NCBI RefSeq assembly: GCF_023897015.1
Contig: NZ_JAMHFY010000036.1
Span: 1-39,422 of the forward strand
Length of the DNA stretch: 39,422 nt
Reading direction: 5' to 3'
Origin: Desulfosporosinus nitroreducens
Lineage (GTDB): Bacteria; Bacillota; Desulfitobacteriia; Desulfitobacteriales; Desulfitobacteriaceae
The notes beneath the pieces are model-generated. The model was not told where the DNA came from, did no database searches, and was given only the letters and a program-made list of their open reading frames with translations. Of this stretch, positions 1 through 7,330 are shown one piece after another. How positions within the stretch are numbered: position 1 is the first letter of the stretch; the number at the start of each line of letters is the position of its first letter. The position numbers were made by a program, and so were the translations under genes.

Positions 1-18
1 CCCTCATTATAAGTAAAT

Positions 19-64
19 AAGCACAAGCATCCAACCCGTAAATTCGGATCGTTTACTTGTGCTT
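19..64. terminator. Stem-loop near left edge
   Basis: The arms at 19-27 (AAGCACAAG) and 56-64 (CTTGTGCTT) pair perfectly across a 28-nt loop that itself contains ATCC/GGAT. It lies downstream of the minus-strand gene ending at 97, so it may end that transcript. The tract after it on the minus strand is only modestly T-rich, so terminator function is uncertain. Confidence 0.35.
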
Positions 65-96
65 TTATAGTACCAATGGGAAGACCTAAGTTTTAT

Positions 97-356
97 TTAG
101 TTATCCCAATTAAGAGGTTTCCATTCTAAGTCTTTTTCGTCATCTAAAAATGCGGGCCTTACCCATTTAATTTGTTCTGTTCTAAAACGGGCAAATATTC
201 ATTTTCTAACCATTCTCTAAACTTTAATAAATCTTTATCCTTTTCATCAGTTGGATAATATACATCCCAACTCTCATTATCATTTTGAAATCCTATGGCT
301 TCGATACAATAACCGTTATCATAATATCCAATATGCCAATGAGAAATTTCTGACAT
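97..356 (-). pseudogene. Small acidic hypothetical protein, frameshifted
   Basis: The gene starts at ATG 354-356, after a G-rich stretch. The start frame stops after 65 codons at 159. At about 172-182 the plus strand contains a tandem GTTCTGTTCT. Removing one 5-bp unit joins the first frame to a second frame that continues PVLEQIKWVRPAF and ends in PLNWDN with a stop at 97-99. The repaired product would be about 84 residues, acidic and aromatic-rich, with no signal peptide or membrane segment. I do not recognise the family. Either the copy is inactive or the duplication is a sequencing error. The continuation looks coding because it keeps the same acidic and Trp-rich composition. Confidence 0.6.
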
Positions 357-430
357 TAAACTGCCCCCATTCTATCCTTAACAAACCGTCACTATAAAGA
401 ATGAATTGCATCGCCACTTTATAGGGCCAC

Positions 431-784
431 CTAGAACAAATCTCTCTGTATGTATGTTTCAACAGATGTGGAAGGAGAAAATCTAATGCAATATTGATTA
501 CCTAGCTCACTCTCAACTTTGAGAAATAGCCTCAAGCCCCACTCGTTATGTTCTCTCTGAAGTTCAAACGCACGGTTTACTAATTTGTCAGTATTCAAAT
601 CTAACCATTTCCCATATTCCAATATCCACTTCATCAACTCATTCTTTAGCTCAAAGGATAAAGGTAACGTAGGTAAATCAAGATTAGAGCTACATATATC
701 ACACCATATTGGGTCGGATGAGAAGTCTGCCTCCATTCTCAGAAATTTTGTTGGCTTTTCGCATCTACACCCTGTATTAAACAT
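431..784 (-). CDS. Hypothetical protein with N-terminal Cys pairs
   Basis: This is a 117-residue soluble protein. Its ATG is preceded by AGGAGA at a 7-nt spacing. The N-terminal third has Cys at about residues 6 and 8 (CRC) and a CDIC pair near residues 28-31, which could bind one metal ion. The rest is mixed alpha/beta with no membrane segment. I do not recognise the family. Genes before and after it on the minus strand are also small proteins with no clear shared function. A 12-bp repeat (837-848) lies about 50 bp upstream of its start. Confidence 0.65.
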   Translation of the reverse strand: MFNTGCRCEKPTKFLRMEADFSSDPIWCDICSSNLDLPTLPLSFELKNELMKWILEYGKWLDLNTDKLVNRAFELQREHNEWGLRLFLKVESELGNQYCIRFSPSTSVETYIQRDLF

Positions 785-836
785 AATTTATTCTCCTATA
801 TCTAAATTGTTGGTTAATTTCTTACAAGACAAATCT

Positions 837-848
837 TACGAATGCGTC
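837..848 (+). repeat. 12-bp repeat TACGAATGCGTC, copy 1
   Basis: This exact 12-mer also occurs at 1237-1248 and 36953-36964. All three lie in intergenic DNA between minus-strand genes and in the same orientation. Confidence 0.5.
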
Positions 849-959
849 CACAGGTGGGATGGCATTTAGACTGATGGTTTTAAGAATGGGAAGTTGGGTT
901 TGTGGCGTAATATGAGAATGATGCGACAATGTCCCATAATTTGCAGTTATGTTAATGTA

Positions 960-1169
960 TTAATTGTGCGGATTTTTGTTTTGTCTTAAATAACGTAAAA
1001 CTTTACCTTCAATCGAGATTAATACATCACGAGAAATGTTGAAATTGGAATACAACTGTTCTAATGTAGCTGGGTCTAATTCTACGCCATGCCTCGCCTT
1101 AAAGATAACTTTTTCATGGTCATCTAAGCATGTTTCCATTGCTTTAAGAATTTCATCTTTGCTATACAA
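960..1169 (-). CDS. Sigma-70 region 4-like small protein
   Basis: The most likely start is TTG at 1167-1169, because AAAGGAGG (1178-1185) sits about 8 nt before it. The frame stays open upstream to a TTG at 1223, but that site has no ribosome binding site. The product has 69 residues. From about residue 18 it follows the sigma-70 region 4 pattern: EKVIFKARHGVELD, then TLEQLYSNFNISRDVLISI and EGKVLRYLRQ, which matches the family's order of helix, turn and recognition helix. No region 2 or other sigma domain is present. It could be a stand-alone DNA-binding regulator, an anti-sigma-like decoy or a sigma relic. Its position among small hypotheticals gives no target. Confidence 0.6.
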   Translation of the reverse strand: MYSKDEILKAMETCLDDHEKVIFKARHGVELDPATLEQLYSNFNISRDVLISIEGKVLRYLRQNKNPHN

Positions 1170-1236
1170 ATCTATTCCCTCCTTTGAGGTTGATAGTATT
1201 TCAAAAATTACGAACCTATACAAATTCGCATTTTGC

Positions 1237-1248
1237 TACGAATGCGTC
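1237..1248 (+). repeat. 12-bp repeat TACGAATGCGTC, copy 2
   Basis: This copy is identical to those at 837-848 and 36953-36964. Read on the minus strand it lies within a dyad, CGCATT and AATGCG separated by 8 nt. Confidence 0.5.
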
Positions 1249-1284
1249 ATACGGATAATGCCAAGCTAAATCATCATTAGAGTA

Positions 1285-1758
1285 TCAGTCTCTAACCAAC
1301 CTTCCCTCACTCCTTACCGATGTTCCTAGTACGATTCGGTCATTCTTACTAAATATTCCTTCAATGTTTACAACAATGTTTTCTTTATCTGTACGCTCGT
1401 AAACATCAAATAACTTTTTGGGAATTTCTACTTTATATATGAATTCTTTTTTACTAGTATGTTCAGTAATTTGTTCAGCTTGTAATTGAATTGGGTTTGG
1501 CTTGATAGTATCAACCCCATTCTCTACATATCTAATTTGGTATTCAACAGAAACTGCTATCGGTAAAAAATCATAACTAGTGCTATTTTGGAACTGGATT
1601 TTCGCAATATATTTTTCATCATCTTCCGATGTTATTGAAAATTGTTGTTTAAATTTAACTCCTTTTAGTTCTTCAGGAATACTTTTAGTTTGAGAATTAC
1701 ATCCAGAGACAAATAACAGTATAAATATCATAAAAACTAAGGATAATGCTTTTTTCAT
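1285..1758 (-). CDS. Predicted lipoprotein, hypothetical
   Basis: This 157-residue protein has a charged start (MKK), a hydrophobic stretch and a lipobox VSGC with Cys at about residue 20, so it should be exported and lipid-anchored on the outer face of the membrane. The mature part is rich in beta-forming segments and has no catalytic motif I can identify. The ATG follows GAGGAGTGAGG. It is one of two small lipoproteins in the window; the other is at 36421-36852, and both are near copies of the 12-bp repeat. I do not recognise the family. Confidence 0.75.
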   Translation of the reverse strand: MKKALSLVFMIFILLFVSGCNSQTKSIPEELKGVKFKQQFSITSEDDEKYIAKIQFQNSTSYDFLPIAVSVEYQIRYVENGVDTIKPNPIQLQAEQITEHTSKKEFIYKVEIPKKLFDVYERTDKENIVVNIEGIFSKNDRIVLGTSVRSEGRLVRD

Positions 1759-1874
1759 TTCCTCACTCCTCGTTAATTGGAATTTTCTTTAATTTCAGCC
1801 CTATTTAACGAACTGAATATTGGGGCAATTGCACCCATCTCATAAAACTTAACCATGTGTAAGTGTTCGGCCAA

Positions 1875-2092
1875 TCAGAGCAATTTTTCTTCCGAATCGA
1901 TAAGAGACGTTTGACTATCTTTTAATTCGATTTTCTTATTCGACTTATTTTTAGTAATGTAAATATCTAGTGCTTTAATACCCTTAGTTAAAAATCGTAG
2001 AAGCTGAATTAAACAAAGCCCATAATCAATAATAAAAAGTTGAAAGTAGCGGCCAAACCAAATAGGCCAAAATTGAAACTAATATTATTCAT
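1875..2092 (-). pseudogene. Small membrane protein, frameshifted
   Basis: ATG at 2090-2092 follows AGGGGG at about 9 nt. The start frame ends after 27 codons. At the plus-strand run AAAA (2069-2072) a one-base shift leads into a long open frame reading FWPIWFGRYFQLFI, then LRFLTKGIKALDIYITKNK, and ending EEKLL with a stop at 1875-1877. Restoring one T gives a protein of about 72 residues with one membrane segment followed by a basic, then acidic, cytoplasmic tail. The second frame has no usable start of its own. This supports one broken gene rather than two. I do not recognise the family. Confidence 0.55.
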
Positions 2093-2189
2093 ACTCTAGC
2101 CCCCTATCTTTGTATGTATTCGACCCATTGGAATAAATATCCTTTCTATAATAACTTTAGCTTTACTGCGCATTATCCTACTAATTGAT

Positions 2190-2555
2190 TTAAAGTATAA
2201 TCATGGGGAGTAAGGCACATAGAAACATAACAGCAATTAAAAATCCGTATATTAAGATGTTCCTCATTAACCTTTCTCTCGAAGTCATAGACTCTAATCT
2301 TTTGTTTTCCTTCTCGATTTGTATTTGAACATCTCCCAACTTACTAGCTGTTCCAAAATAGACCAAAGCAGGTGAAATGATTAGAATAACTAACCCAAAA
2401 TAGTCTTTATTACCTTTGAAAAACTCAAATATCCCCCAGATTGTAAATGGAATAAGCGCCAGCCCAAAGGGTATTGCAAAATCCTCGTCTGAACACCTTT
2501 CCGAAGTGCTTTCATACAACCCAATGCATCGCTTCCATCTATGTGTTGTTTCCAT
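2190..2555 (-). CDS. Hypothetical membrane protein
   Basis: I chose ATG at 2553-2555 because AGGAAG precedes it closely. The frame is open upstream to a TTG at 2597, but that stretch lies next to the broken 3' end of the LysM gene. The 121-residue product has a Cys-containing N-terminus, two hydrophobic segments close together at about residues 28-65, a charged helical linker rich in Glu and Lys (about 70-90) and a C-terminal membrane helix. No family is recognised. Confidence 0.6.
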   Translation of the reverse strand: METTHRWKRCIGLYESTSERCSDEDFAIPFGLALIPFTIWGIFEFFKGNKDYFGLVILIISPALVYFGTASKLGDVQIQIEKENKRLESMTSRERLMRNILIYGFLIAVMFLCALLPMIIL

Positions 2556-2583
2556 TCTTCTTCCTAAATTATCCGGATTTCTA

Positions 2584-3111
2584 TCAACTAGTTCCAAGTG
2601 TTAACAGTGCAGTATCCAGGTCTGCAACATCCACAGTGTAACTGGTAGCACCTGGAACAGGAGTCCAGGTTATTTCGATATCGCCATAAGGAAGCATAGC
2701 CCCATCCTTAGGATAGATGATACGTATAGATGGATCCGTTAAATAAATAGGATAGAGCTGAATTGCTTGACCAATCCTCAACCTTTGGGGATCAAGGCCT
2801 GGATTAGCAGCGATGAGCCCTGAAAGGGACGTGTTATTGGCACGAGCTATTTTGTAAAATGTATCGCCTAGCTTGATAATGTAAATTTTATAGGCAGTAC
2901 TCTGGCGTTGTAGATACCCCTAGGTTATTGGCCCTACTATTCCATCGGGAACAAGTCCGTAGTCTTTTTGAAATTGGATTACGGCAGACGCTGTTTTTAC
3001 TCCGAATATCCCATCAGTTATCCCTGGATTATAGTTTAAGATACTTAAAGTGGACTGTAATTGAATAACATCTTCTCCAGTCGATCCTATACGTAATATG
3101 CGCAACTCCAT
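2584..3111 (-). pseudogene. Peptidoglycan-binding/LysM/FN3-like protein, amber codon
   Basis: ATG at 3109-3111 opens a frame with a PG_binding_1 domain (residues about 1-62: LRIGSTGEDVIQLQ, then GITDGIFGVKTASAVIQFQ). An in-frame TAG at 2920-2922 follows GIVGPIT. The same frame then continues without another stop for 111 codons. It encodes a LysM domain (YIIKLGDTFYKIARANNTS, IAANPGLDPQRLRIGQ) and part of a fibronectin III-like domain (IEITWTPVPGATSYTVDV), ending at 2584. The TAG sits where related proteins commonly have Trp after GPIT, so TGG to TAG is a simple explanation. The FN3-like part is short and its end abuts the next gene, so the 3' end may also be truncated. An intact protein would bind the cell wall or spore cortex. 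Confidence 0.7.
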
Positions 3112-3171
3112 CACCCCTGTCACATTAATACCCTTATACAATATGTTATTAATAATGGTATAGTGTTTCAG

Positions 3172-3237
3172 GGAGATCGTCGGTTGCGATCTCCTTAGCC
3201 TAAAAATTGATAGGCTTAGCAATTTACTACTGCTAAG
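3172..3237. other. Three consecutive hairpins
   Basis: Three perfect stem-loops follow one another: GGAGATCG/CGATCTCC (3172-3194), AGCCTA/TAGGCT (3197-3216) and CTTAGCA/TGCTAAG (3215-3237). They lie about 60 bp upstream of the start of the LysM gene on the minus strand, so they would form in its 5' leader. I do not recognise a riboswitch class. Confidence 0.45.
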
Positions 3238-3401
3238 TCTATCTTTATGTGCCATTAACCCGCCCCAGACATTCCGCACATGCACCCTGTATGCCCTTAA
3301 ACAAGTTTAAATATGTCATACTATGAGAGACTATTTATGAAAAGTATAAAGGTAAACTTGAACAAAATAATTATCATTTTGAGTTCCGCGAACTCCTTCT
3401 C

Positions 3402-3453
3402 CTTGGCTTGTACCAGGAATCTTACGCGCGTAAGATTCTTGGTACAAGCCAGG
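3402..3453. repeat. Long palindromic repeat, copy 1
   Basis: This is an almost perfect inverted repeat centred at 3427/3428, with half-site GGCTTGTACCA, then GAATCTTACGC and its complement. The only imperfections in the core are G-T pairs. A second copy is at 12658-12707. A smaller perfect hairpin, GAGTTC/GAACTC, lies just before it at 3381-3395. No T-tract follows, so it is not a simple terminator. Apart from these, 3240-3614 shows no gene. Confidence 0.85.
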
Positions 3454-3614
3454 CCGCTTACCCCCCCCCTCCCATTACGTACAGTGCCAATATGGCAAAG
3501 GACCAGCAAACATACATTGGTTAAACTTAGCCCTGCTGTAGGTGAAAAGCGGGTCTTGTGTTTATAATATTATAGAAGGAAATATCGCATACAAATTTTC
3601 GAAAGGGCTTTAAT

Positions 3615-4172
3615 ATGAAGAAAACAGCCAATAATCATGACGCATCCGGATATATTCTAGAGAGCGCTCGCTTAAAGTTTCGCCAAATAACCCACGAAGA
3701 TTTTGCTTCCCTTAAAGAAATGCTCTCTGACCCCAAGGTTTTGTACGCCTGGGAACATACCTTTACTGACGATCAAATTCATGATTGGATACAAACTCAA
3801 TTATCCTACTACCGGCAAGACAACGCAGGCTATTTTGCTGCTATTGAAAAAACAACCGGGGCATTTGTGGGCCAGATGGGTCTCCATCGCTGTGAATTCA
3901 ATCAGCAAAGTATTTTTGAAGTTTGTTACATGCTCAAGCACCGGTACTGGCACTATGGCTATGCTTTAGAGGGTGTCCGGGCACTGACAAATTATGCTTT
4001 TAGAGAAATAAGTTTGCCTGAGGTCTATGCCCAGATCAAAACAAATAACGCCCCTTCCATAGCTGTTGCTGAATCAGCAGGCTTTGAAAAAAAGGCAACC
4101 TTTATAAAGCATTATAACGGAAAAAACATGGAGCATTTCCTCTACGCAAAAACAAAAGAGTGTCTGCCTTAA
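3615..4172 (+). CDS. GNAT acetyltransferase (RimJ/RimL type)
   Basis: This 185-residue soluble protein of the GNAT fold would transfer acetyl from acetyl-CoA to an amine. The order is typical of the RimJ/RimL branch: RLKFRQITHEDFASLKEM near the N-terminus, a beta-bulge region with FVGQMGLHR, then YWHYGYALEGVRALTNYAF, where the acetyl-CoA loop lies, and a C-terminal NAPSIAVAESAGFEKKATF helix-strand pair. The loop is weaker than the canonical R/QxxGxG/A. ATG is preceded by GAAAGGG. It stands alone between a palindromic repeat and a frameshifted gene. The substrate (protein N-terminus, antibiotic or small amine) cannot be told from sequence. Confidence 0.85.
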   Translation: MKKTANNHDASGYILESARLKFRQITHEDFASLKEMLSDPKVLYAWEHTFTDDQIHDWIQTQLSYYRQDNAGYFAAIEKTTGAFVGQMGLHRCEFNQQSIFEVCYMLKHRYWHYGYALEGVRALTNYAFREISLPEVYAQIKTNNAPSIAVAESAGFEKKATFIKHYNGKNMEHFLYAKTKECLP

Positions 4173-4314
4173 TACTCAGTTCCTTGAATAGTAGGAAGGA
4201 AAACAATACAGAAGATTCAGCAAACAAGGGATATAGGGAAATAACAATGATCCGAGATTCAATGCATAAATGGTTGTTTTGAAACGCTAAAATTTATTTC
4301 AGGAGGGAATATTA

Positions 4315-4735
4315 TTGAAAAAAATCAGACTCTTATTCATTATAATAAGTATAGTGGGGTTAATTGGAATCTTAAATTATGTACCACAGCCTGATAAGAT
4401 AATAATTACACATGGTGGCATAACCAAGGAAATTACTAAGACGGATAATACTTATAATTTGATTTTAGAAGTTGTGCGAAAGTGCATATATTTTTAATAC
4501 TGTCAATTTGGAGAAACTCAAATGTGCAGCACCGTCAGAACCAAATAAGATTGATGGCATCGAGTTTTTTTATAATAGACCAATTGTTTTAGGTTCAAAC
4601 ATTTTAATAAACAAATTCTTTATCGATGACCATTCCGTCCTGTTTGTTTACAAAAATGGTCAATACATTTATGGCGGGCAAAAACTGAAATACAGGACAC
4701 ATTTGTATGACGAAATTATCCAATATTTAAGTTGA
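4315..4735 (+). pseudogene. Signal-anchored hypothetical protein, frameshifted
   Basis: TTG at 4315 follows AGGAGGG at a good spacing and opens a hydrophobic N-terminal segment (LLFIIISIVGLIGIL), then 40 polar residues, and stops at 4497. The second frame, from about 4472, continues CESAYIFNTVNLEKLKC and runs to 4735. The junction is in GTTGTGCGAA. Two more bases (GT) there would join the frames as NLILEVV-CESAYIF without a stop. The second frame has no convincing start of its own. The repaired product would be about 140 residues, anchored in the membrane with an extracytoplasmic domain. I do not recognise the family. Confidence 0.6.
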
Positions 4736-4920
4736 ATGGGTAAAAATCCAATGTGTTATTGTTATACTTTGCCCCAAGGGCGGCTGTATTTTCCCCACTG
4801 AGTAGAGAAGCAGAGGTTTTTCAATCGTCGATGATAACATAATATGTATGAGAATTTTTATCCAAGTGAATTGCAAAATTAAGAACCATGACCCTCCCCA
4901 GTCTTAACTGTCCAAACGGA

Positions 4921-4988
4921 AAAAGAAACTGCCGGCAGCCTTATAGCTGCCGGCAGTCCTCTTCACTATAAAGGGTCTTTTTCTAAAT
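4921..4988. repeat. Hairpin-containing repeat, copy 1
   Basis: A perfect 10-bp stem (CTGCCGGCAG at 4929-4938 and 4947-4956) is followed by TATAAAGGGTCTTTTT. A related element with the same stem half and TATAAAGG-like tail, CATAAAGGAGCTTTTTT, is at 12735-12797. It could act as a terminator on the plus strand. The rest of 4736-5004 shows no gene that I can support. Confidence 0.5.
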
Positions 4989-5004
4989 CAAAAACCTGCT
5001 GTAA

Positions 5005-5062
5005 GAAGAACAAGCCTCCATATATAGCGAAAAAGGATGCCTTAGCTGCCACCGGAGATTCG
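5005..5062 (-). pseudogene. Fragment of a BceB-type permease gene
   Basis: On the minus strand this reads ESPVAAKASFFAIYGGLFF, against ESPVEAKESFFAIYGGLFF in the intact permease at 21347-23344 (plus strand 21728-21785). At DNA level only a handful of bases differ over about 58. Similarity stops on both sides, so this is a relic of a second BceB-type gene or a copied piece, not a functional gene. Confidence 0.8.
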
Positions 5063-5146
5063 TTCCGTATCTATCCCTGAAAGCCCCTCCCTTTTCGCCT
5101 GCCAAGCTCATATAAACACTGCTTTGCATCTGTAATGGCTGGATCA

Positions 5147-5548
5147 TCATAAAATATTAGCGGCATTTTTTATGACGGTTATTAATTCATCCCTTTTCGT
5201 GCCGCTAACGCACACATCATAAAAACCCATGTCCTTAAGAATTTTAACATCATTCGGCGGAATGACTCCACCAATGACAAAGGCCATACTTTTAGCAATG
5301 CCTTTTTTTGTGGCTAATTCCAAAAGGTGTTTGCCTGTACGCAAATGAGCTCCCGATAGTGAGCTGACACCAATAATTTGTACATCTTCTTCCATGGCTG
5401 CTTTGATTGCATTTTCTGCAGTGGTGTTGCCCATATAGACAACTTCCATACCTTCTTCTTTTAAAATAGTACTCACGACGATGATTCCGCGATTATGTGT
5501 CTCGGGTCCGAGACAACACATTAAAACTTTAATTCTTTTAGCATCCAA
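5147..5548 (-). CDS. B12-binding small subunit of acyl-CoA mutase
   Basis: I chose TTG at 5546-5548 because AAAGGGGTGG lies 6-7 nt before it; a longer frame only overlaps the large-subunit gene. The 133-residue product is a single Rossmann-like cobalamin domain, the usual length for split mutases. It carries ETHNRG at the lower-ligand loop, VSSLSGAH at the nucleotide-loop position and VIGGVIPP at the glycine pair. The His that would coordinate cobalt is present, but the first residue of the DxHxxG motif is Glu, not Asp. It should pair with the TIM-barrel subunit 19 bp upstream in the same operon, using adenosylcobalamin for a carbon-skeleton rearrangement. Confidence 0.9.
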   Translation of the reverse strand: MDAKRIKVLMCCLGPETHNRGIIVVSTILKEEGMEVVYMGNTTAENAIKAAMEEDVQIIGVSSLSGAHLRTGKHLLELATKKGIAKSMAFVIGGVIPPNDVKILKDMGFYDVCVSGTKRDELITVIKNAANIL

Positions 5549-5567
5549 TGTTGTCCACCCCTTTCCT

Positions 5568-7328
5568 TTAAAATACACCCGGCCGTTTCCAAAGGCCAAA
5601 AACTTCTTTAAAAATCTTCCATTGTTCACCGACCGTACAACCTGCTCGAGCACAATTCACAGTATATTCCATGACGTTCTTACCCTCTCTGCAAGCTATC
5701 CTTAATTCATTAAGGGCTTTTTCAACCTCGGCACTATTTCTATTCTTTCTGTGATCCTCAAGGCGTTGTAATTGTCTGGCCTCACATTCCTCAGGATAAT
5801 GGAAGGCTTCAAAATCTTTTCCTTCACCACTTTTTTGGTAATTATGACCGACAATTTTAATTTCACCTTTTTCAATTCTCATTTGTTCTTTGTACATATA
5901 ATTATATATTTTCCGGCTGAGATAGCCGTTGGCAATAGCTTCTACATAGCCCCCTTGGTTCTCAATCTCTGTGATCTCTGCTAAGATTTTCTCTTCCATC
6001 TGATTGGTCAAAGCCTCTATGTAATAAGAACCTCCCAATGGATCAACAACAGCGGTAACTCCTGTTTCATGTTCAATAATTTGTTGGGTCCGTAAAGAAA
6101 GCAGGGATGCTTCCTCAGAAGGAACCGAAATTGCCTCGTCATAGGAATCGACATGCAAAGACTGGACCCCGCCAAGAACAGCAGCCAGCGCCTCAAAAGC
6201 CGATCGAATAGCATTGTTATAGGGTTCTTCCCTTACTAAGCTTATACCGGAAGTCTGTAGATGACATCTCATCCAGGTTGACCGATCCTTCTTAGCATTA
6301 TACTTATACTTAAGGATTCTGTACCAAAGTCTCCTCATCGCCCGTAGTCTGGAGACCTCCTCGAAGATATCCATCCCTCCGGACCAGAAGAAGGCTAATC
6401 TCTCAGCTACCCAATCCACTTCGTAACCGCGACGAATCATTTCATCCAAGATTGCCATCCCGTGAGTTGCTGCTACAGCCATCTCTGTGACACCGGATGT
6501 CCCAAATTCCCGGAAATTATAACCATTAAGCGTAATGAAATTCCATTTTGGTACATTCTTGCGGATGAATTCAATATTGTCACACTCAATCCGGAAACAG
6601 TCTTTAGGTGGAATATATTCAGAAGAATTACGAACGAGTTCTTCAAGGGTCATATCATTTTGTGAACTGCCTTTAAGTTGATCCCAAGGTACCCCTCTTT
6701 TTTCGGCCATGACCAAATACATGGGAAAGAGACAGGCAGTATTGGAAGGGTAGTGGGTAACGATGGAGGAAGTTTCTTTAGCAATATTAATCCCTTCATA
6801 AAGCAATTCCCAGTCAGGAACATGGTTGACACTGACTCCACAGGACCCGACAGAACCTTGGGCCATTGGGTCGTCACAATCATACATTTGAATCGTTGGC
6901 ATATCAAAAAGGAGATTAATTCCTGTAGCTCCGTGATTCAGCAAATACTTTATGCGAAGGTTCGTGTCCTCCGGACCGCCAAAACCGACCAATTGACGTT
7001 GGGTAAAGGTACGGCCGCGATACATGTTACTATGAATTCCCCGAGTAAAGGGAGCTTCGCCTGGATTTCCCAGTTGATCACAGTAATCCGTATCAGCAAT
7101 ATTCAATGGAGTATAGATCATTTCCCGTGGAATTTCAGAACCCAGAACTGTTAAGGGAATATTTTCCCAATTGGCGAGATCCTGGGGTTTAACCCTTTCT
7201 TTTTTCCATTGCTCAAGACCTTCTTGAACTTTGGCCAGATAAGTTGGGTCATAGACTTGACAATTTTCAGTTTTCTTCATAGTCTCTTTAAGTATTTCTA
7301 AGGTTGTTTTCTGTTGCTCACTTTGCAT
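5568..7328 (-). CDS. Acyl-CoA mutase large subunit, non-canonical active site
   Basis: This 586-residue protein belongs to the methylmalonyl-CoA mutase alpha family (substrate-binding TIM barrel, about residues 90-430) without the B12 domain, which is encoded next. ATG follows GAGGAAGG overlapping the MeaB stop. Aligning by hand to Propionibacterium MutB: T109/R111 match T85/R87, Q223 (SSQND) matches Q197, and R233 matches R207, the carboxylate-binding Arg. But L113 stands at Tyr89, H99 at Tyr75 and N271 (GYNFREFG) at His244. Isobutyryl- and hydroxyisobutyryl-CoA mutases change Tyr89 and lose R207, so this combination fits neither. The likely role is isomerising a branched dicarboxylic or otherwise carboxylated acyl-CoA; the substrate is unknown. 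Confidence 0.9.
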   Translation of the reverse strand: MQSEQQKTTLEILKETMKKTENCQVYDPTYLAKVQEGLEQWKKERVKPQDLANWENIPLTVLGSEIPREMIYTPLNIADTDYCDQLGNPGEAPFTRGIHSNMYRGRTFTQRQLVGFGGPEDTNLRIKYLLNHGATGINLLFDMPTIQMYDCDDPMAQGSVGSCGVSVNHVPDWELLYEGINIAKETSSIVTHYPSNTACLFPMYLVMAEKRGVPWDQLKGSSQNDMTLEELVRNSSEYIPPKDCFRIECDNIEFIRKNVPKWNFITLNGYNFREFGTSGVTEMAVAATHGMAILDEMIRRGYEVDWVAERLAFFWSGGMDIFEEVSRLRAMRRLWYRILKYKYNAKKDRSTWMRCHLQTSGISLVREEPYNNAIRSAFEALAAVLGGVQSLHVDSYDEAISVPSEEASLLSLRTQQIIEHETGVTAVVDPLGGSYYIEALTNQMEEKILAEITEIENQGGYVEAIANGYLSRKIYNYMYKEQMRIEKGEIKIVGHNYQKSGEGKDFEAFHYPEECEARQLQRLEDHRKNRNSAEVEKALNELRIACREGKNVMEYTVNCARAGCTVGEQWKIFKEVFGLWKRPGVF

Positions 7329-7330
7329 AA

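Noticed and set aside
785-1284. Integron-like attC sites around the 12-bp repeats
   Set aside because: A GTTGGGT core-like sequence is present, but no paired RYYYAAC/GTTRRRY sites or consistent attC spacing were found and there is no integrase gene.
3313-3567. Open frames across the palindromic repeat
   Set aside because: The repeated peptide (CTKNLT, RFLVQA) is only the translation of the palindrome, also seen at 12613-12813.
6678-7154. 158-codon plus-strand frame inside the mutase gene
   Set aside because: It lies wholly opposite a conserved enzyme, has no ribosome binding site and no protein-like motif.
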